NCBI RefSeq assembly: GCF_001898325.1
Contig: NZ_MKTR01000017.1
Coordinates: forward strand, 1 to 64,000
Length of the DNA stretch: 64,000 nt
DNA from: Microbacterium sp. 67-17
GTDB lineage: Bacteria; Actinomycetota; Actinomycetes; Actinomycetales; Microbacteriaceae
Direction: 5' to 3'
The notes under the pieces are model-generated. The model had not been told where the DNA came from, did not search any database, and saw only the letters and a list, made by a program, of their open reading frames with translations. Positions 49,439-57,298 of this stretch are shown in pieces (the stretch's first letter is position 1; every line of letters begins with the position of its first letter). A program made the translations under genes and the position numbers.

Positions 49439-51112
49439 ATGACTGAAGCTCCTCGATCTGCCACGCCCATCGACGCGATCGCAGATGCGTGGGTCGACAC
49501 GCTCGCGGAGCGTGTCCCCACCCTCGCCACCTACATCGGTCGCTCCGAGCACAATGCACGCTACGGCGACTATTCTCCAGCTGGCGTTGACGCACTCGCC
49601 GACGAAGCCCGCACGACGCTCGCTGCGCTGCGCACCACCGAGCCCGTGGACGACATCGATCGCGTCACGAAAGCAGACCTTACCCGCGAGCTGGAACTCG
49701 ACCTCGAACTCCACGACGCCCAGTGGCATCTTCGCGACCTGAACGTGATCGCCTCGCCGCCGCAGGACATCCGCGCGGTCTTCGACCTCATGCCCACCGA
49801 CACGGCGGAGGACTGGTCTGTCATCGCGACGCGACTGGGAGCGGTCCCAGAGGCGGTACGCGGCTACATCGAAACCCTCCGAGCCGGAGTCTCAGCTGGG
49901 GTCGTACCCGCCAGGCGGCAGGTGCGCGAAGTCGTGACCCAGATCGGGCGCTACACGAGCGACCGCGGCTTCTTCGCGGAGTTCGCCGCCGAGGCCGCAC
50001 CCAACGACGGGCAGCTTCCGGCATCCCTCGCCCGTGAGCTCGCCGACGCAGCGGGCGCTGCCCGCGTGGCGTACGAAGAGCTCGCCGATGTTCTCTCCGC
50101 CGAGGTCGGCCCTGCCGCTTCCGAGCAGGACGGCGTCGGCCGGGACCTGTACGCGCTGCACTCACGGCGCTTCCTCGGTGCGACCATCGACCTCGATGAA
50201 ACCTACGAGTGGGGCATCGAAGAGCTCGCGCGCATGGTCGCCGAGCAGGAACAGATCGCCGACGAGATCCTTTCCGGCGCGAGCGTCGAGGCGGCTGTCG
50301 CGTTCCTCGAGAGAGATACCTCGCGAAAGCTTCACGGTACCGAGGCGCTGCAAACGTGGATGCAGCAGACGAGCGATCATGCCGTGGCAGAGCTCGGGAA
50401 GACGCACTTCGACATCCCCGAACCGATCCGCACGCTCGAGTGCATGATCGCGCCCACCAAGGAGGGCGGGATCTACTACACCGGCCCGACCGATGACTTC
50501 TCGCGCCCCGGGCGCATGTGGTGGTCGGTTCCGGAGGGCGTCGAGGACTTCGACACGTGGCGAGAACTGACGACCGTGTATCACGAGGGCGTTCCCGGTC
50601 ACCACCTGCAGATCGCTCAGGCCGTCTACAACCGCGCACAACTCAACTCGTGGCGGCGTCTGCTGGCCGGTACGTCGGGCCACGCGGAGGGGTGGGCGCT
50701 GTACGCGGAGCGCCTCATGGAGCAGCTCGGCTACCTGGATGACCCCGCGGACCGGCTCGGCATGCTCGACGGGCAGCGGATGCGGGCAGCGCGCGTCGTG
50801 TTGGATATCGGCGTCCACCTCGGCAAGCCCCGCTTGGACGGCGAAGGCGTATGGGACCACGACTACGCCCTCGCCTTCATGCGCCGCAACGTCAACATGT
50901 CGGACGAGTTCATTCAATTCGAGGTCAACCGCTACCTCGGCTGGCCCGGGCAGGCTCCGTCCTACAAGGTGGGTCAGCGCATCTGGGAACAGTTGCGAGA
51001 CACCGTTGCCGAGCAACAGGGCGACGCGTTCGACATCAAGGCGTTTCACAAGCGCGCGCTCGACATCGGCGGAGTTGGGCTCGACACGCTACGTGCGGCG
51101 TTGCTGATCTGA
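49439..51112 (+). CDS. DUF885-family probable zinc metallopeptidase
   Basis: A 557-residue, mostly helical protein without a signal peptide. The zinc motif is H382-E-G-V-P-G-H388-H in TTVYHEGVPGHHLQIAQ, the HExxPGHH form typical of DUF885, followed by GHAEGWALYAERLMEQLG with a further acidic ligand. Related M32-like enzymes are carboxypeptidases, so a cytosolic peptidase role is likely, but the substrate is unknown. DUF885 genes often follow polA in Microbacteriaceae (from memory). Confidence 0.9.
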   Translation: MTEAPRSATPIDAIADAWVDTLAERVPTLATYIGRSEHNARYGDYSPAGVDALADEARTTLAALRTTEPVDDIDRVTKADLTRELELDLELHDAQWHLRDLNVIASPPQDIRAVFDLMPTDTAEDWSVIATRLGAVPEAVRGYIETLRAGVSAGVVPARRQVREVVTQIGRYTSDRGFFAEFAAEAAPNDGQLPASLARELADAAGAARVAYEELADVLSAEVGPAASEQDGVGRDLYALHSRRFLGATIDLDETYEWGIEELARMVAEQEQIADEILSGASVEAAVAFLERDTSRKLHGTEALQTWMQQTSDHAVAELGKTHFDIPEPIRTLECMIAPTKEGGIYYTGPTDDFSRPGRMWWSVPEGVEDFDTWRELTTVYHEGVPGHHLQIAQAVYNRAQLNSWRRLLAGTSGHAEGWALYAERLMEQLGYLDDPADRLGMLDGQRMRAARVVLDIGVHLGKPRLDGEGVWDHDYALAFMRRNVNMSDEFIQFEVNRYLGWPGQAPSYKVGQRIWEQLRDTVAEQQGDAFDIKAFHKRALDIGGVGLDTLRAALLI

Positions 51113-51136
51113 GGAATGGAATAGGGACCGGACCCG

Positions 51137-51142
51137 TATGGT
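51137..51142 (+). promoter_or_regulatory. -10 box TATGGT before the flavin oxidoreductase gene
   Basis: TATGGT predicts a start near 51149 and a short leader with GGAAAGGA before the ATG at 51173. Confidence 0.4.
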
Positions 51143-51172
51143 TCTATGCACATGCATGGAAAGGATGCCGTC

Positions 51173-52237
51173 ATGATTCAGTTCGGTCTCGATACCTTCG
51201 GTGATGTCACGGTCGATGAGAGCGGAGCGCCCCTCTCTGACGCACAGACGCTGCGCAATCTTGTCGACCAGGCTGTGCTCGCCGACGAACTCGGCATCTC
51301 GTTCATCGGCGTCGGCGAGCACCATCGGCCCGACTTCGCGGTGTCGAGCCCCGAGATCGTGCTCGCGGCCATCGCCGGGCGGACCCGCGACATCCACCTC
51401 GGCACTGCCGTGACGGTTCTCTCGTCAGACGATCCGGTGCGGGTCTACGAGCGGTTCGCGACCCTGGATGCCGTCTCGAACGCTCGCGCCGAGGTGGTAC
51501 TGGGCCGCGGGAGCTTCATCGAGTCCTTCCCCCTGTTCGGGTACGACCTGAAGGATTACGAGGCCCTGTTCGAGGAGAAGCTCGAACTGTTCTCCCTCTT
51601 GCGCCAGGAGCGCCCGGTCACCTGGTCCGGAACCACCCGCGCCGCGCTCACTAGTGCTGACGTGTACCCGAAGACCGAGGGATCCGGCCTCATGACCTGG
51701 GTGGGCGTCGGAGGGTCACCCGAATCCGTCGTCCGGACAGCGCGGTACGGCTTCGGCCTCATGCTCGCGATCATCGGCGGACCCGCTGAGCGCTTCGCAC
51801 CCTATGTTGAGCTCTTCCATCGTTCGCTGGCCTCCTTTGGACACGATCGCAAGCCGGTCGGCGTCCACTCGCCGGGTCACATCGCCGATACCGATGAGCA
51901 GGCGTGGGAACAGGCGTATCCTGCGTTTGAAGCGATGAACAACCGTATCGGAGCCGAACGCGGGTGGCCGCCCTACAGTCGGATGCGGTTCCAGCACGAC
52001 GTCGGAGCCGGGGGAGCGGTTTACTCGGGGTCACCCGACCGGGTTGCTCGCAAGATCGCCGACACCGTGTTGACGCTGGGGATCGACCGTTTCGATCTGA
52101 AGTACTCGAACGGCACGCTCGGACACGAGCAGCTGATGCGCTCGATCGAGCTCTACGGCACCAGGGTGATCCCGATGGCGCGCGAGATGATCGCGGAAGG
52201 CGCAGACCGGCAGCGCGATGAGGCACCCGTAGGCTAG
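51173..52237 (+). CDS. LLM-class flavin-dependent oxidoreductase
   Basis: A 354-residue luciferase-like monooxygenase-fold protein using FMN or F420. It opens MIQFGLDTFGDVTVD, then GISFIGVGEHHRPDFAVSSP, HLGTAVTVLSSDDPVRVYERFATLD, VLGRGSFIESFPLFGYDL and a C-terminal GIDRFDLKYSNGTL. The ATG at 51173 has GGAAAGGA 7 nt upstream and gives the usual N terminus; two earlier in-frame ATGs (51146, 51152) lie within or at the predicted leader. The substrate is unknown. The next gene's promoter lies in its end. Confidence 0.9.
   Translation: MIQFGLDTFGDVTVDESGAPLSDAQTLRNLVDQAVLADELGISFIGVGEHHRPDFAVSSPEIVLAAIAGRTRDIHLGTAVTVLSSDDPVRVYERFATLDAVSNARAEVVLGRGSFIESFPLFGYDLKDYEALFEEKLELFSLLRQERPVTWSGTTRAALTSADVYPKTEGSGLMTWVGVGGSPESVVRTARYGFGLMLAIIGGPAERFAPYVELFHRSLASFGHDRKPVGVHSPGHIADTDEQAWEQAYPAFEAMNNRIGAERGWPPYSRMRFQHDVGAGGAVYSGSPDRVARKIADTVLTLGIDRFDLKYSNGTLGHEQLMRSIELYGTRVIPMAREMIAEGADRQRDEAPVG
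52230..52235 (+). promoter_or_regulatory. -10 box TAGGCT, leaderless promoter of the SGNH hydrolase
   Basis: TAGGCT includes the stop codon region of the preceding gene and is followed by 6 nt (AGGGGA) and the GTG at 52242. Confidence 0.55.
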
Positions 52238-52241
52238 GGGA

Positions 52242-53006
52242 GTGCAGGAGATCCGCTACGTTGCCATCGGTGATTCCTTCTCCGAAGGCGTCGGCGACGA
52301 GCTGCCTGACGGCACCGTCCGGGGGTGGGCAGACCTCACCGCTCTCGGCTGGGCCAACGCACTCGGTGCTCCGATCGCGTATGCGAACTTCGCCATCCGC
52401 GGCAAGCTTGCGTGGCCCATCGTGGAAGAGCAACTGGAGCCGGCCCTCGCTCTCCGTCCGACCCACCTCTCGTTCAACGGGGGAGGCAACGACATGCTGC
52501 GACCCCGCACGACGATCGAGAGCATCGCGGACGCCTTCAGCACCGTCCTGCGCCGGTGCGATGAGGAAGGGGTCCGTCTGGTTCTGCTCTCGGGCGCCAA
52601 CCCCTCAGCCCAGCTGCCGTTCCGGTCGCTGATCCAACGCCGCGGAGACGACCTCTCGCGAGCAGTAGTGGCACGAGTCACCGACCGTCCCGATGTTGTC
52701 CGGGCCCTCAACTGGCCGGATCGCGAGCTGTCGCATCCGTCGTTCTGGTCTGCCGACAGGCTGCACATGAACTCGCGCGGGCACCACCGGGTGGCTGCGC
52801 GCCTCCTCGGCGCCCTGGGCCACCCCGCACCAGGGGAGTGGTGGTCGATGCCCGAGCAGTCCACCGCCGACGCGGTGCGTGGTTTGGCCTACTATCGCGC
52901 GCACGTCGGCCCATGGGTTCGTCGACGACTGACAGGCACGTCGTCGGGTGACGGCCGGATGCCGAAGTTCGGGAATTGGGTGACGATCGAGCCCGCTGGA
53001 GCCTGA
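52242..53006 (+). CDS. SGNH/GDSL-family hydrolase
   Basis: A 254-residue cytosolic esterase- or lipase-like protein. Block I is VAIGDSFSEGVGDE with the nucleophile Ser12, block III GGNDML, and block V ADRLHMNSRGHHR with the catalytic Asp and His. No signal peptide is seen. Its C terminus is basic. Members deacetylate or hydrolyse esters of many kinds; the substrate here is unknown. Confidence 0.9.
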   Translation: MQEIRYVAIGDSFSEGVGDELPDGTVRGWADLTALGWANALGAPIAYANFAIRGKLAWPIVEEQLEPALALRPTHLSFNGGGNDMLRPRTTIESIADAFSTVLRRCDEEGVRLVLLSGANPSAQLPFRSLIQRRGDDLSRAVVARVTDRPDVVRALNWPDRELSHPSFWSADRLHMNSRGHHRVAARLLGALGHPAPGEWWSMPEQSTADAVRGLAYYRAHVGPWVRRRLTGTSSGDGRMPKFGNWVTIEPAGA

Positions 53007-53038
53007 GCTGGTCTATCGTGGGGCACAAGGGGGTGGCG

Positions 53039-53206
53039 ATGATGACGTTCTGGAACCGGGTGACTCGCCTCTTCGTTCGCAAGCCCGTCTCGTTCTCCGA
53101 GGCGAAAGAAGGCCGCGAAGCGCAGGAAGCTGTTGATCGAGCGCGGGCTGCCGCTCAGCATCAGTTCCAAGACAGAACCGTGCGCAACAGCGGCTGGTTC
53201 ACGTGA
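53039..53206 (+). CDS. Small basic protein, function unknown
   Basis: A 55-residue frame starting with tandem Met codons (53039 and 53042) behind the ribosome site AAGGGGG. It is basic and amphipathic: TFWNRVTRLFVRK, then an acidic/Ala-rich helix EAKEGREAQEAVDRARAAAQHQF, ending DRTVRNSGWFT. A TATCGT -10-like box lies about 28 bp upstream of the start. Small genes of this kind next to SGNH hydrolases occur in Microbacterium, but I recognise no family. Confidence 0.6.
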   Translation: MMTFWNRVTRLFVRKPVSFSEAKEGREAQEAVDRARAAAQHQFQDRTVRNSGWFT

Positions 53207-53299
53207 CTCCGCCCGGATGAGGCCATATGCCAGATCCGGAATCTAGTGTCAAGGCGCTCTGGGTGACCACGGTGAGCTGCGCGCCGACTGGTGCCGAGT

Positions 53300-54646
53300 T
53301 CAGCCCGCGACGAGCTCCGTAGGGTGTGTCAGTCGCCACCAGTCGGTCGGCGGATCGATTGACTCGGTCACGATGAGCTCAGCGCTCTCGCTGTGCGGAC
53401 CGGCTGTCCAGGTGATCAGACCCACGACGTCGCCGGTCGCGAACTCGATCGGGTTGTCCATCGTAACCTCGACCGCGATCGGCGTGTCAGACCACGTGAA
53501 GATGTCGACGTCGCGCGCGATCACAACCTCCGTGGTTCCACCCCACGGTGCCGTGACGGTGCCGATGTGGTCGCCTGCCAGTCCGACAGGGACGTCGTGG
53601 AACCCGCGGCGGATGCTGTCGAGCATGCGAAGCACATCAGCATTGGCTGACTCCCGCGTCGCGCCGCCCTGGATTGCGCCTGTGACATCCAGGTGCATGC
53701 CTGCGATGTCCAAGCCCGCTGTGAACACCAACGCGTAGGTCCCGTACCCGAGGTTGCCGGTCTTCATCCCCGTTACTCCGTCGACGCCCAGCAAGGCGTT
53801 GGTGTTCTGCAGCGATCCAGGCCCCGGGATCGTGAGCGAGGCTGTTCCGACGATCGACGCGAGGGTCGGGTTTGCGGCGGCAAGCTTTGCGATAGCGACC
53901 AGATCAGTGGGCGTGCTGACATTCGCGGAGTCGAGCCCCGTGGGTTCGACGACCGTCGTGCCGGCCAGACCATGGGCCTGGAGCCAGTCGCTGGCCGCCG
54001 CGCGGAAGCTGGATACCGAGCCGAACGCCCACCGACTGATGGCCTCGGCGTAGTTGCTCGCCGAGGGGATCAACATCGTGGCCAGCGCATCGTGCAGCGA
54101 CATCCGTGTGCCCGTGGGCATTGCCGCGATCGTCGCTCCACGAACGTAGTACTGATCGTAGAGATCGTGGTCGGCTTTCGAGAACGTGATCGTCGGGCCG
54201 GGATCGGATGCGTCCGCGAGCGGGTACTTCTCAAGTACGACGAGTGCCGTGATGATCTTGCTGACGCTCGCCATGACCTGCGGATCCTGGGGACCGGACG
54301 TCTGCCAGATTCCACTCGCGCCCTCGCCGAGATACACGTCCCCGCCTGACACGCTCAGTGCTGAAGAGCCGAAAGACGGAAGCGAGATCTGAGCTGCAAC
54401 GGGAGACTCGACGGTCGGCGTCTGCCACTCCAGCGTCGCGGCAGGCAGGGGAGTGTTCAGCGCCCAGGCGACGTACCCGCCCGTCGCCACCATCCCGACA
54501 ACCATCACGATGGCGATCACGAGACCCGTGATGCGCAGCGCCCGCGAGGGACCGTTGGTGGCGACAAACGCGTCGTCGTCCGAGTCCGGGGTCATGAGGT
54601 CAGCGATCGTGACCTGTTCGTCGGCGTCCGGGGGAGGAGTGGTCAT
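53300..54646 (-). CDS. D-alanyl-D-alanine carboxypeptidase, S11 family
   Basis: Trims the terminal D-Ala of peptidoglycan stem peptides outside the membrane. It has 448 residues: an acidic cytosolic N terminus (1-37), a single membrane anchor (about 38-62), then the penicillin-binding domain with S127-V-S-K130 in MASVSKIITALVVLEKYP, the SxN motif in PSASNYAEAI and KTG in TGMKTGNLGYG. It is shorter than typical DacA and has an N-terminal anchor rather than a C-terminal amphipathic helix. The start at 54646 was chosen from MTTPPPDADEQ; a GTG/ATG 10 codons earlier is possible. It is transcribed away from the dif-like site. Confidence 0.92.
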   Translation of the reverse strand: MTTPPPDADEQVTIADLMTPDSDDDAFVATNGPSRALRITGLVIAIVMVVGMVATGGYVAWALNTPLPAATLEWQTPTVESPVAAQISLPSFGSSALSVSGGDVYLGEGASGIWQTSGPQDPQVMASVSKIITALVVLEKYPLADASDPGPTITFSKADHDLYDQYYVRGATIAAMPTGTRMSLHDALATMLIPSASNYAEAISRWAFGSVSSFRAAASDWLQAHGLAGTTVVEPTGLDSANVSTPTDLVAIAKLAAANPTLASIVGTASLTIPGPGSLQNTNALLGVDGVTGMKTGNLGYGTYALVFTAGLDIAGMHLDVTGAIQGGATRESANADVLRMLDSIRRGFHDVPVGLAGDHIGTVTAPWGGTTEVVIARDVDIFTWSDTPIAVEVTMDNPIEFATGDVVGLITWTAGPHSESAELIVTESIDPPTDWWRLTHPTELVAG

Positions 54647-54845
54647 GACAGCCGACCCTTGGCGCTCACCGCGCAACCAGGCCAGGCACGATCATCTGAA
54701 CCGACACGTCCCCGCATCCGACACGCCCTCCGCGTCACGCACCACACCCGATAGAACGAGGCTAACCCGGGAGCCCAGCGAGCACGAGCGCTGCCAGGCC
54801 AGGAGAGCGGGCTTAGTCTCGAGCGGCATGGTCAGTTCAGACCGA

Positions 54846-54873
54846 GCTGACATAATGTGCATTATCGGCGACT
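54846..54873 (-). other. dif: Candidate chromosomal dif site (XerC/XerD recombination)
   Basis: Read on the - strand, the 28 bp consist of an 11-bp XerC-type arm AGTCGCCGATA, a 6-bp centre ATGCAC and an 11-bp XerD-type arm ATTATGTCAGC. The core CCGATAAT-GC-ACATTATGTCA matches the actinobacterial dif consensus (as I recall it) at every position except the outermost base on each side. It lies in the 285-bp gap between the D,D-carboxypeptidase and a divergent membrane protein gene. Confidence 0.8.
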
Positions 54874-54882
54874 ATCCACGAT

Positions 54883-54902
54883 GGCTCGGTTGTAACCGAG
54901 CC
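54883..54902. promoter_or_regulatory. 9-bp perfect inverted repeat 10 bp after the dif-like site
   Basis: GGCTCGGTT (54883-54891) and AACCGAGCC (54894-54902) are exact complements with a GT centre. The element covers the -35 region of the TAGGCT promoter that follows, so it may be an operator for the 54932 gene. Confidence 0.5.
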
Positions 54903-54919
54903 GACGCAGTCTGGCTCGT

Positions 54920-54925
54920 TAGGCT
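54920..54925 (+). promoter_or_regulatory. -10 box TAGGCT, leaderless promoter of the membrane protein at 54932
   Basis: TAGGCT, 6 nt, then ATG at 54932. Confidence 0.55.
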
Positions 54926-54931
54926 CGAAGG

Positions 54932-55573
54932 ATGCGGCGGCGAAACCTGACGTGGACGATCGGTGGCAGCGCACTGATCCTGGCCGGTATCGTCGCGATG
55001 CTGGACGCCGTCATGCTCGGCTCTTCTCTACGTCCGGTTCTCACTGTGATCGCCGAGCTTGCTTGGGCCGTCGGCGTCACCGTGTTCGCCGTTGGACGAA
55101 CGAGGTACGAAAGCATCGTCGCGCGCAGACCTATGGGTCTCGTCACGATGCTGATCGTGGCGTGGTGGCATGTCGTCGCCCGCATCGTCTTCGACGTGAT
55201 GACACCGAACGGCGGCTTCGCCACACCAGATTCGATTCCGCCAATGTACGTCGTCCTGGGTTACCTCGACCTGTTGATACCGCTCGCTGCCGGGACCATC
55301 GCGACCGTCCAGATCGCGCGGACCCGCATCGTTCCGTCTCCGTGGCGGTGGGCGCCGCTCTGGGTTCTCGGACTGAGCGTCCTCGTGGGCGTCATGACCC
55401 AGGGCATGTACGCGACCATGGCACTCCCGCAGCAGGCCGTCGCCGACGTTGCAACACTCGTCGGCGCACTGTCGAGCCTTGCGAGCACAATAGGACTCGG
55501 CGTCCTCGCGCTCATCCTCAGCGAACGCGGCCGCGCCGAAAGCGTCCACATCTTCCGCTCCGGCCACCCGTAG
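54932..55573 (+). CDS. Six-span integral membrane protein, function unknown
   Basis: A 213-residue protein with about six hydrophobic segments (near 9-28, 34-53, 69-89, 103-124, 141-160 and 173-196) and short polar loops. N-terminal residues MRRRNLTW are positively charged (inside). A conserved-looking WWHVVARIVFDVM lies in the third segment. No transporter or enzyme motif is recognisable. Its promoter overlaps a 9-bp inverted repeat. It begins directly beside the dif candidate. Confidence 0.75.
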   Translation: MRRRNLTWTIGGSALILAGIVAMLDAVMLGSSLRPVLTVIAELAWAVGVTVFAVGRTRYESIVARRPMGLVTMLIVAWWHVVARIVFDVMTPNGGFATPDSIPPMYVVLGYLDLLIPLAAGTIATVQIARTRIVPSPWRWAPLWVLGLSVLVGVMTQGMYATMALPQQAVADVATLVGALSSLASTIGLGVLALILSERGRAESVHIFRSGHP

Positions 55574-55617
55574 CTCAAGCACCACGGTGGCGTGATTCGT
55601 GCGTCTGGCACCGGCGG

Positions 55618-55623
55618 TAGCGT
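55618..55623 (+). promoter_or_regulatory. -10 box TAGCGT, leaderless promoter before an 8-codon ORF
   Basis: TAGCGT is followed by 6 nt and an ATG at 55630. That ATG opens only an 8-codon frame (see next entry). Confidence 0.45.
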
Positions 55624-55629
55624 GGAAGG

Positions 55630-55656
55630 ATGCGAGTTCCGGACCTCCCGTGCTGA
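55630..55656 (+). other. Eight-codon leaderless mini-ORF ending over the AEC transporter start
   Basis: ATG at 55630 reads MRVPDLPC and stops at TGA 55654-55656, which overlaps the GTG start of the transporter at 55650 in another frame. This layout would couple translation of the transporter to the mini-ORF, or mark a one-base sequencing error that hides a longer N terminus. Confidence 0.4.
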
Positions 55657-56570
55657 ACGTTGCGACGGGGTTCGCGGTCATCGGCCTCGCGATCGCGGTC
55701 GGGTACGTCATCGGACGCATCAACCTCCTCGGCCCGCAAGCCGGCCCGGTTCTCGGGCGTCTGGTGTTCTTCGTCCTCTCCCCTGTGCTGCTGTTCGTCG
55801 TGTTGTCCGAGGCCGACATCGCCACCCTCTTTTCCGCACTCCTGCCGGTCTCGGCGATCACTGCGGTCATCATCATCGGTCTGTACGCGGCGATTTCACG
55901 CCTGTTCTGGCGGCGTACCGTGGGAGATTCGCTGATCGGCGCACTCGCCGCGGGTCAGGTGAACTCCAACAACATCGGCATCCCCCTCTCGCTCTATCTG
56001 CTGGGCTCGGCCGCCTACCCCGCACCCGTCATCCTGTTCCAGCTCCTTGTGCTCGTCCCGATCTCGATGGCGATCCTCGAGAGCGTCACCGCGACGACAC
56101 GGAACGTCGGGAAGATCGTGGTGCGTACTGTCACGAATCCGGTCGTGATCGGATCGGTCGCGGGAACGCTCGTCGCGGCGACGGGGCTTCAGCTTCCCTC
56201 GCTCGTGACCGAGCCCCTGCACTTCCTTGCCGCTGCCTGCGTCCCCGTGTTGCTGCTGAGTTACGGGATGTCGCTCCACGGACAGCGGGTTCTCGCGGCC
56301 GGTGGGCACCGACGCGAGGTCATCCTGGCCACAGCGTTCAAGCTGATTCTGATGCCCCTGCTGGCGTGGGTGCTCGCGAGCGTCGTCTTCGGGCTTCCGA
56401 AGGCGGAAGCGCTCACCGTCGTCGTCCTGGCGAGCCTCCCAACCGCTCAGAACGTCTTCAACTTCGCCCAGCGCTTCGGCGTTGGCGAAACTATCGCGCG
56501 CGACACAGTCTTTCTCACCACGATCGGGTGCATCCCCGTTCTGGTTGGTGTCCTCGTCCTTTTCGGGTGA
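55650..56570 (+). CDS. AEC-family (auxin efflux carrier-like) transporter
   Basis: A membrane transporter of 306 residues with about ten helices. It begins MLNVATGFAVIGLAIAVGYVIGR, has the family NNIGIPLSLYLLGS element in the middle and VLASLPTAQNVFNFAQRFG near the C terminus. AEC proteins export small organic acids such as malate or malonate; the substrate here is unknown. The GTG at 55650 gives the usual AEC N terminus. An in-frame GTG at 55599 would lengthen it by 17 non-conserved residues. Confidence 0.88.
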   Translation: MLNVATGFAVIGLAIAVGYVIGRINLLGPQAGPVLGRLVFFVLSPVLLFVVLSEADIATLFSALLPVSAITAVIIIGLYAAISRLFWRRTVGDSLIGALAAGQVNSNNIGIPLSLYLLGSAAYPAPVILFQLLVLVPISMAILESVTATTRNVGKIVVRTVTNPVVIGSVAGTLVAATGLQLPSLVTEPLHFLAAACVPVLLLSYGMSLHGQRVLAAGGHRREVILATAFKLILMPLLAWVLASVVFGLPKAEALTVVVLASLPTAQNVFNFAQRFGVGETIARDTVFLTTIGCIPVLVGVLVLFG

Positions 56571-56619
56571 TCTCAGGCCGACATACCCCTCCCACTCCCC
56601 CGAAGCCGGGTCGGAACGC

Positions 56620-56625
56620 TACGCT
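56620..56625 (+). promoter_or_regulatory. -10 box TACGCT before the HdeD-like gene
   Basis: TACGCT overlaps a 7-bp hairpin GCTGAGA/TCTCAGC (56623-56629, 56638-56644) in the predicted 5' leader. Ribosome site AGAAAGGGA follows before the ATG at 56667. Confidence 0.45.
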
Positions 56626-56666
56626 GAGAACGCAAGCTCTCAGCTAACTCCCAGAAAGGGAATGCC

Positions 56667-57227
56667 ATGTCAACCGAAAGCTCCGTCGCCAAGGAGGCCA
56701 TCAACGGCGTCCGCACGGCGCTCGGCATCGCCGGTGTCCTCTCGCTCATCGTCGGAATCCTGATTCTCGTCTGGCCGGGCCGCACGGCCATGGTCGTCAC
56801 GGCGATCATCGCGATCTATGCGATCGTGGGTGGGCTCGTCTACGGCGGCCTCGGCATTTTCTCGAAGTCGATGGGCGGATGGTCGCGTGTCGGCCACATC
56901 ATCCTCGGCGTCATTTTCATCGCCGCGGGTATCTTCGCCTTCTTCAACCTCGCAGCAACCACGGGATGGTTCGCCGTCTTCCTCGGGATCCTCGTCGGAA
57001 TCATGTGGATCGTCGAAGGTGTCGTTTCACTGACCACGCTCAGCGACGCAGCTTCCAGGGGCTGGACAATCTTCTTCGCGATCATCAGCATCGTCGCCGG
57101 TGTCGTTCTGCTGTTCTCGCCGCTCTGGGGCGCAGTCGTGCTCTGGTGGCTGCTGGGGATCTCACTCGTCGTGCTCGGCATCATCCAGATCGTGCGTGCC
57201 TTCACGTTCGGCAAGAAGAGCGTCTGA
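56667..57227 (+). CDS. HdeD-family (DUF308) membrane protein
   Basis: A 186-residue protein with six hydrophobic helices arranged as three repeated pairs, the DUF308 pattern: LGIAGVLSLIVGILILVWPG, then AIYAIVGGLVYGGLGIFS, and so on to LGISLVVLGIIQIVRAF. HdeD is linked to acid resistance in E. coli; actinobacterial members have no proven role. A perfect bidirectional terminator follows 10 bp after the stop. Confidence 0.9.
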   Translation: MSTESSVAKEAINGVRTALGIAGVLSLIVGILILVWPGRTAMVVTAIIAIYAIVGGLVYGGLGIFSKSMGGWSRVGHIILGVIFIAAGIFAFFNLAATTGWFAVFLGILVGIMWIVEGVVSLTTLSDAASRGWTIFFAIISIVAGVVLLFSPLWGAVVLWWLLGISLVVLGIIQIVRAFTFGKKSV

Positions 57228-57237
57228 CCACTCACGT

Positions 57238-57279
57238 CATAGCAGAAGGCCCCGGGGATGCCCGGGGCCTTCTGCTATG
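57238..57279. terminator. Bidirectional terminator between HdeD-like and SDR genes
   Basis: A 19-bp perfect stem: CATAGCAGAAGGCCCCGGG (57238-57256) and its exact complement (57261-57279) around a GATG loop. It lies between two convergent genes and can serve both. Confidence 0.92.
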
Positions 57280-57298
57280 AACGGATGCAGTGACGAGG

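Noticed and set aside
53300..54349. Plus-strand open frames opposite the D,D-carboxypeptidase (for example 53693-54349)
   Set aside because: They lack a ribosome site and family motifs, while the - strand frame has SxxK, SxN and KTG.
54453..54950. 165-codon + strand frame across the dif region
   Set aside because: Arg/Ser-rich low complexity, starts within the D,D-carboxypeptidase gene and runs through the dif candidate and a promoter; not a gene.
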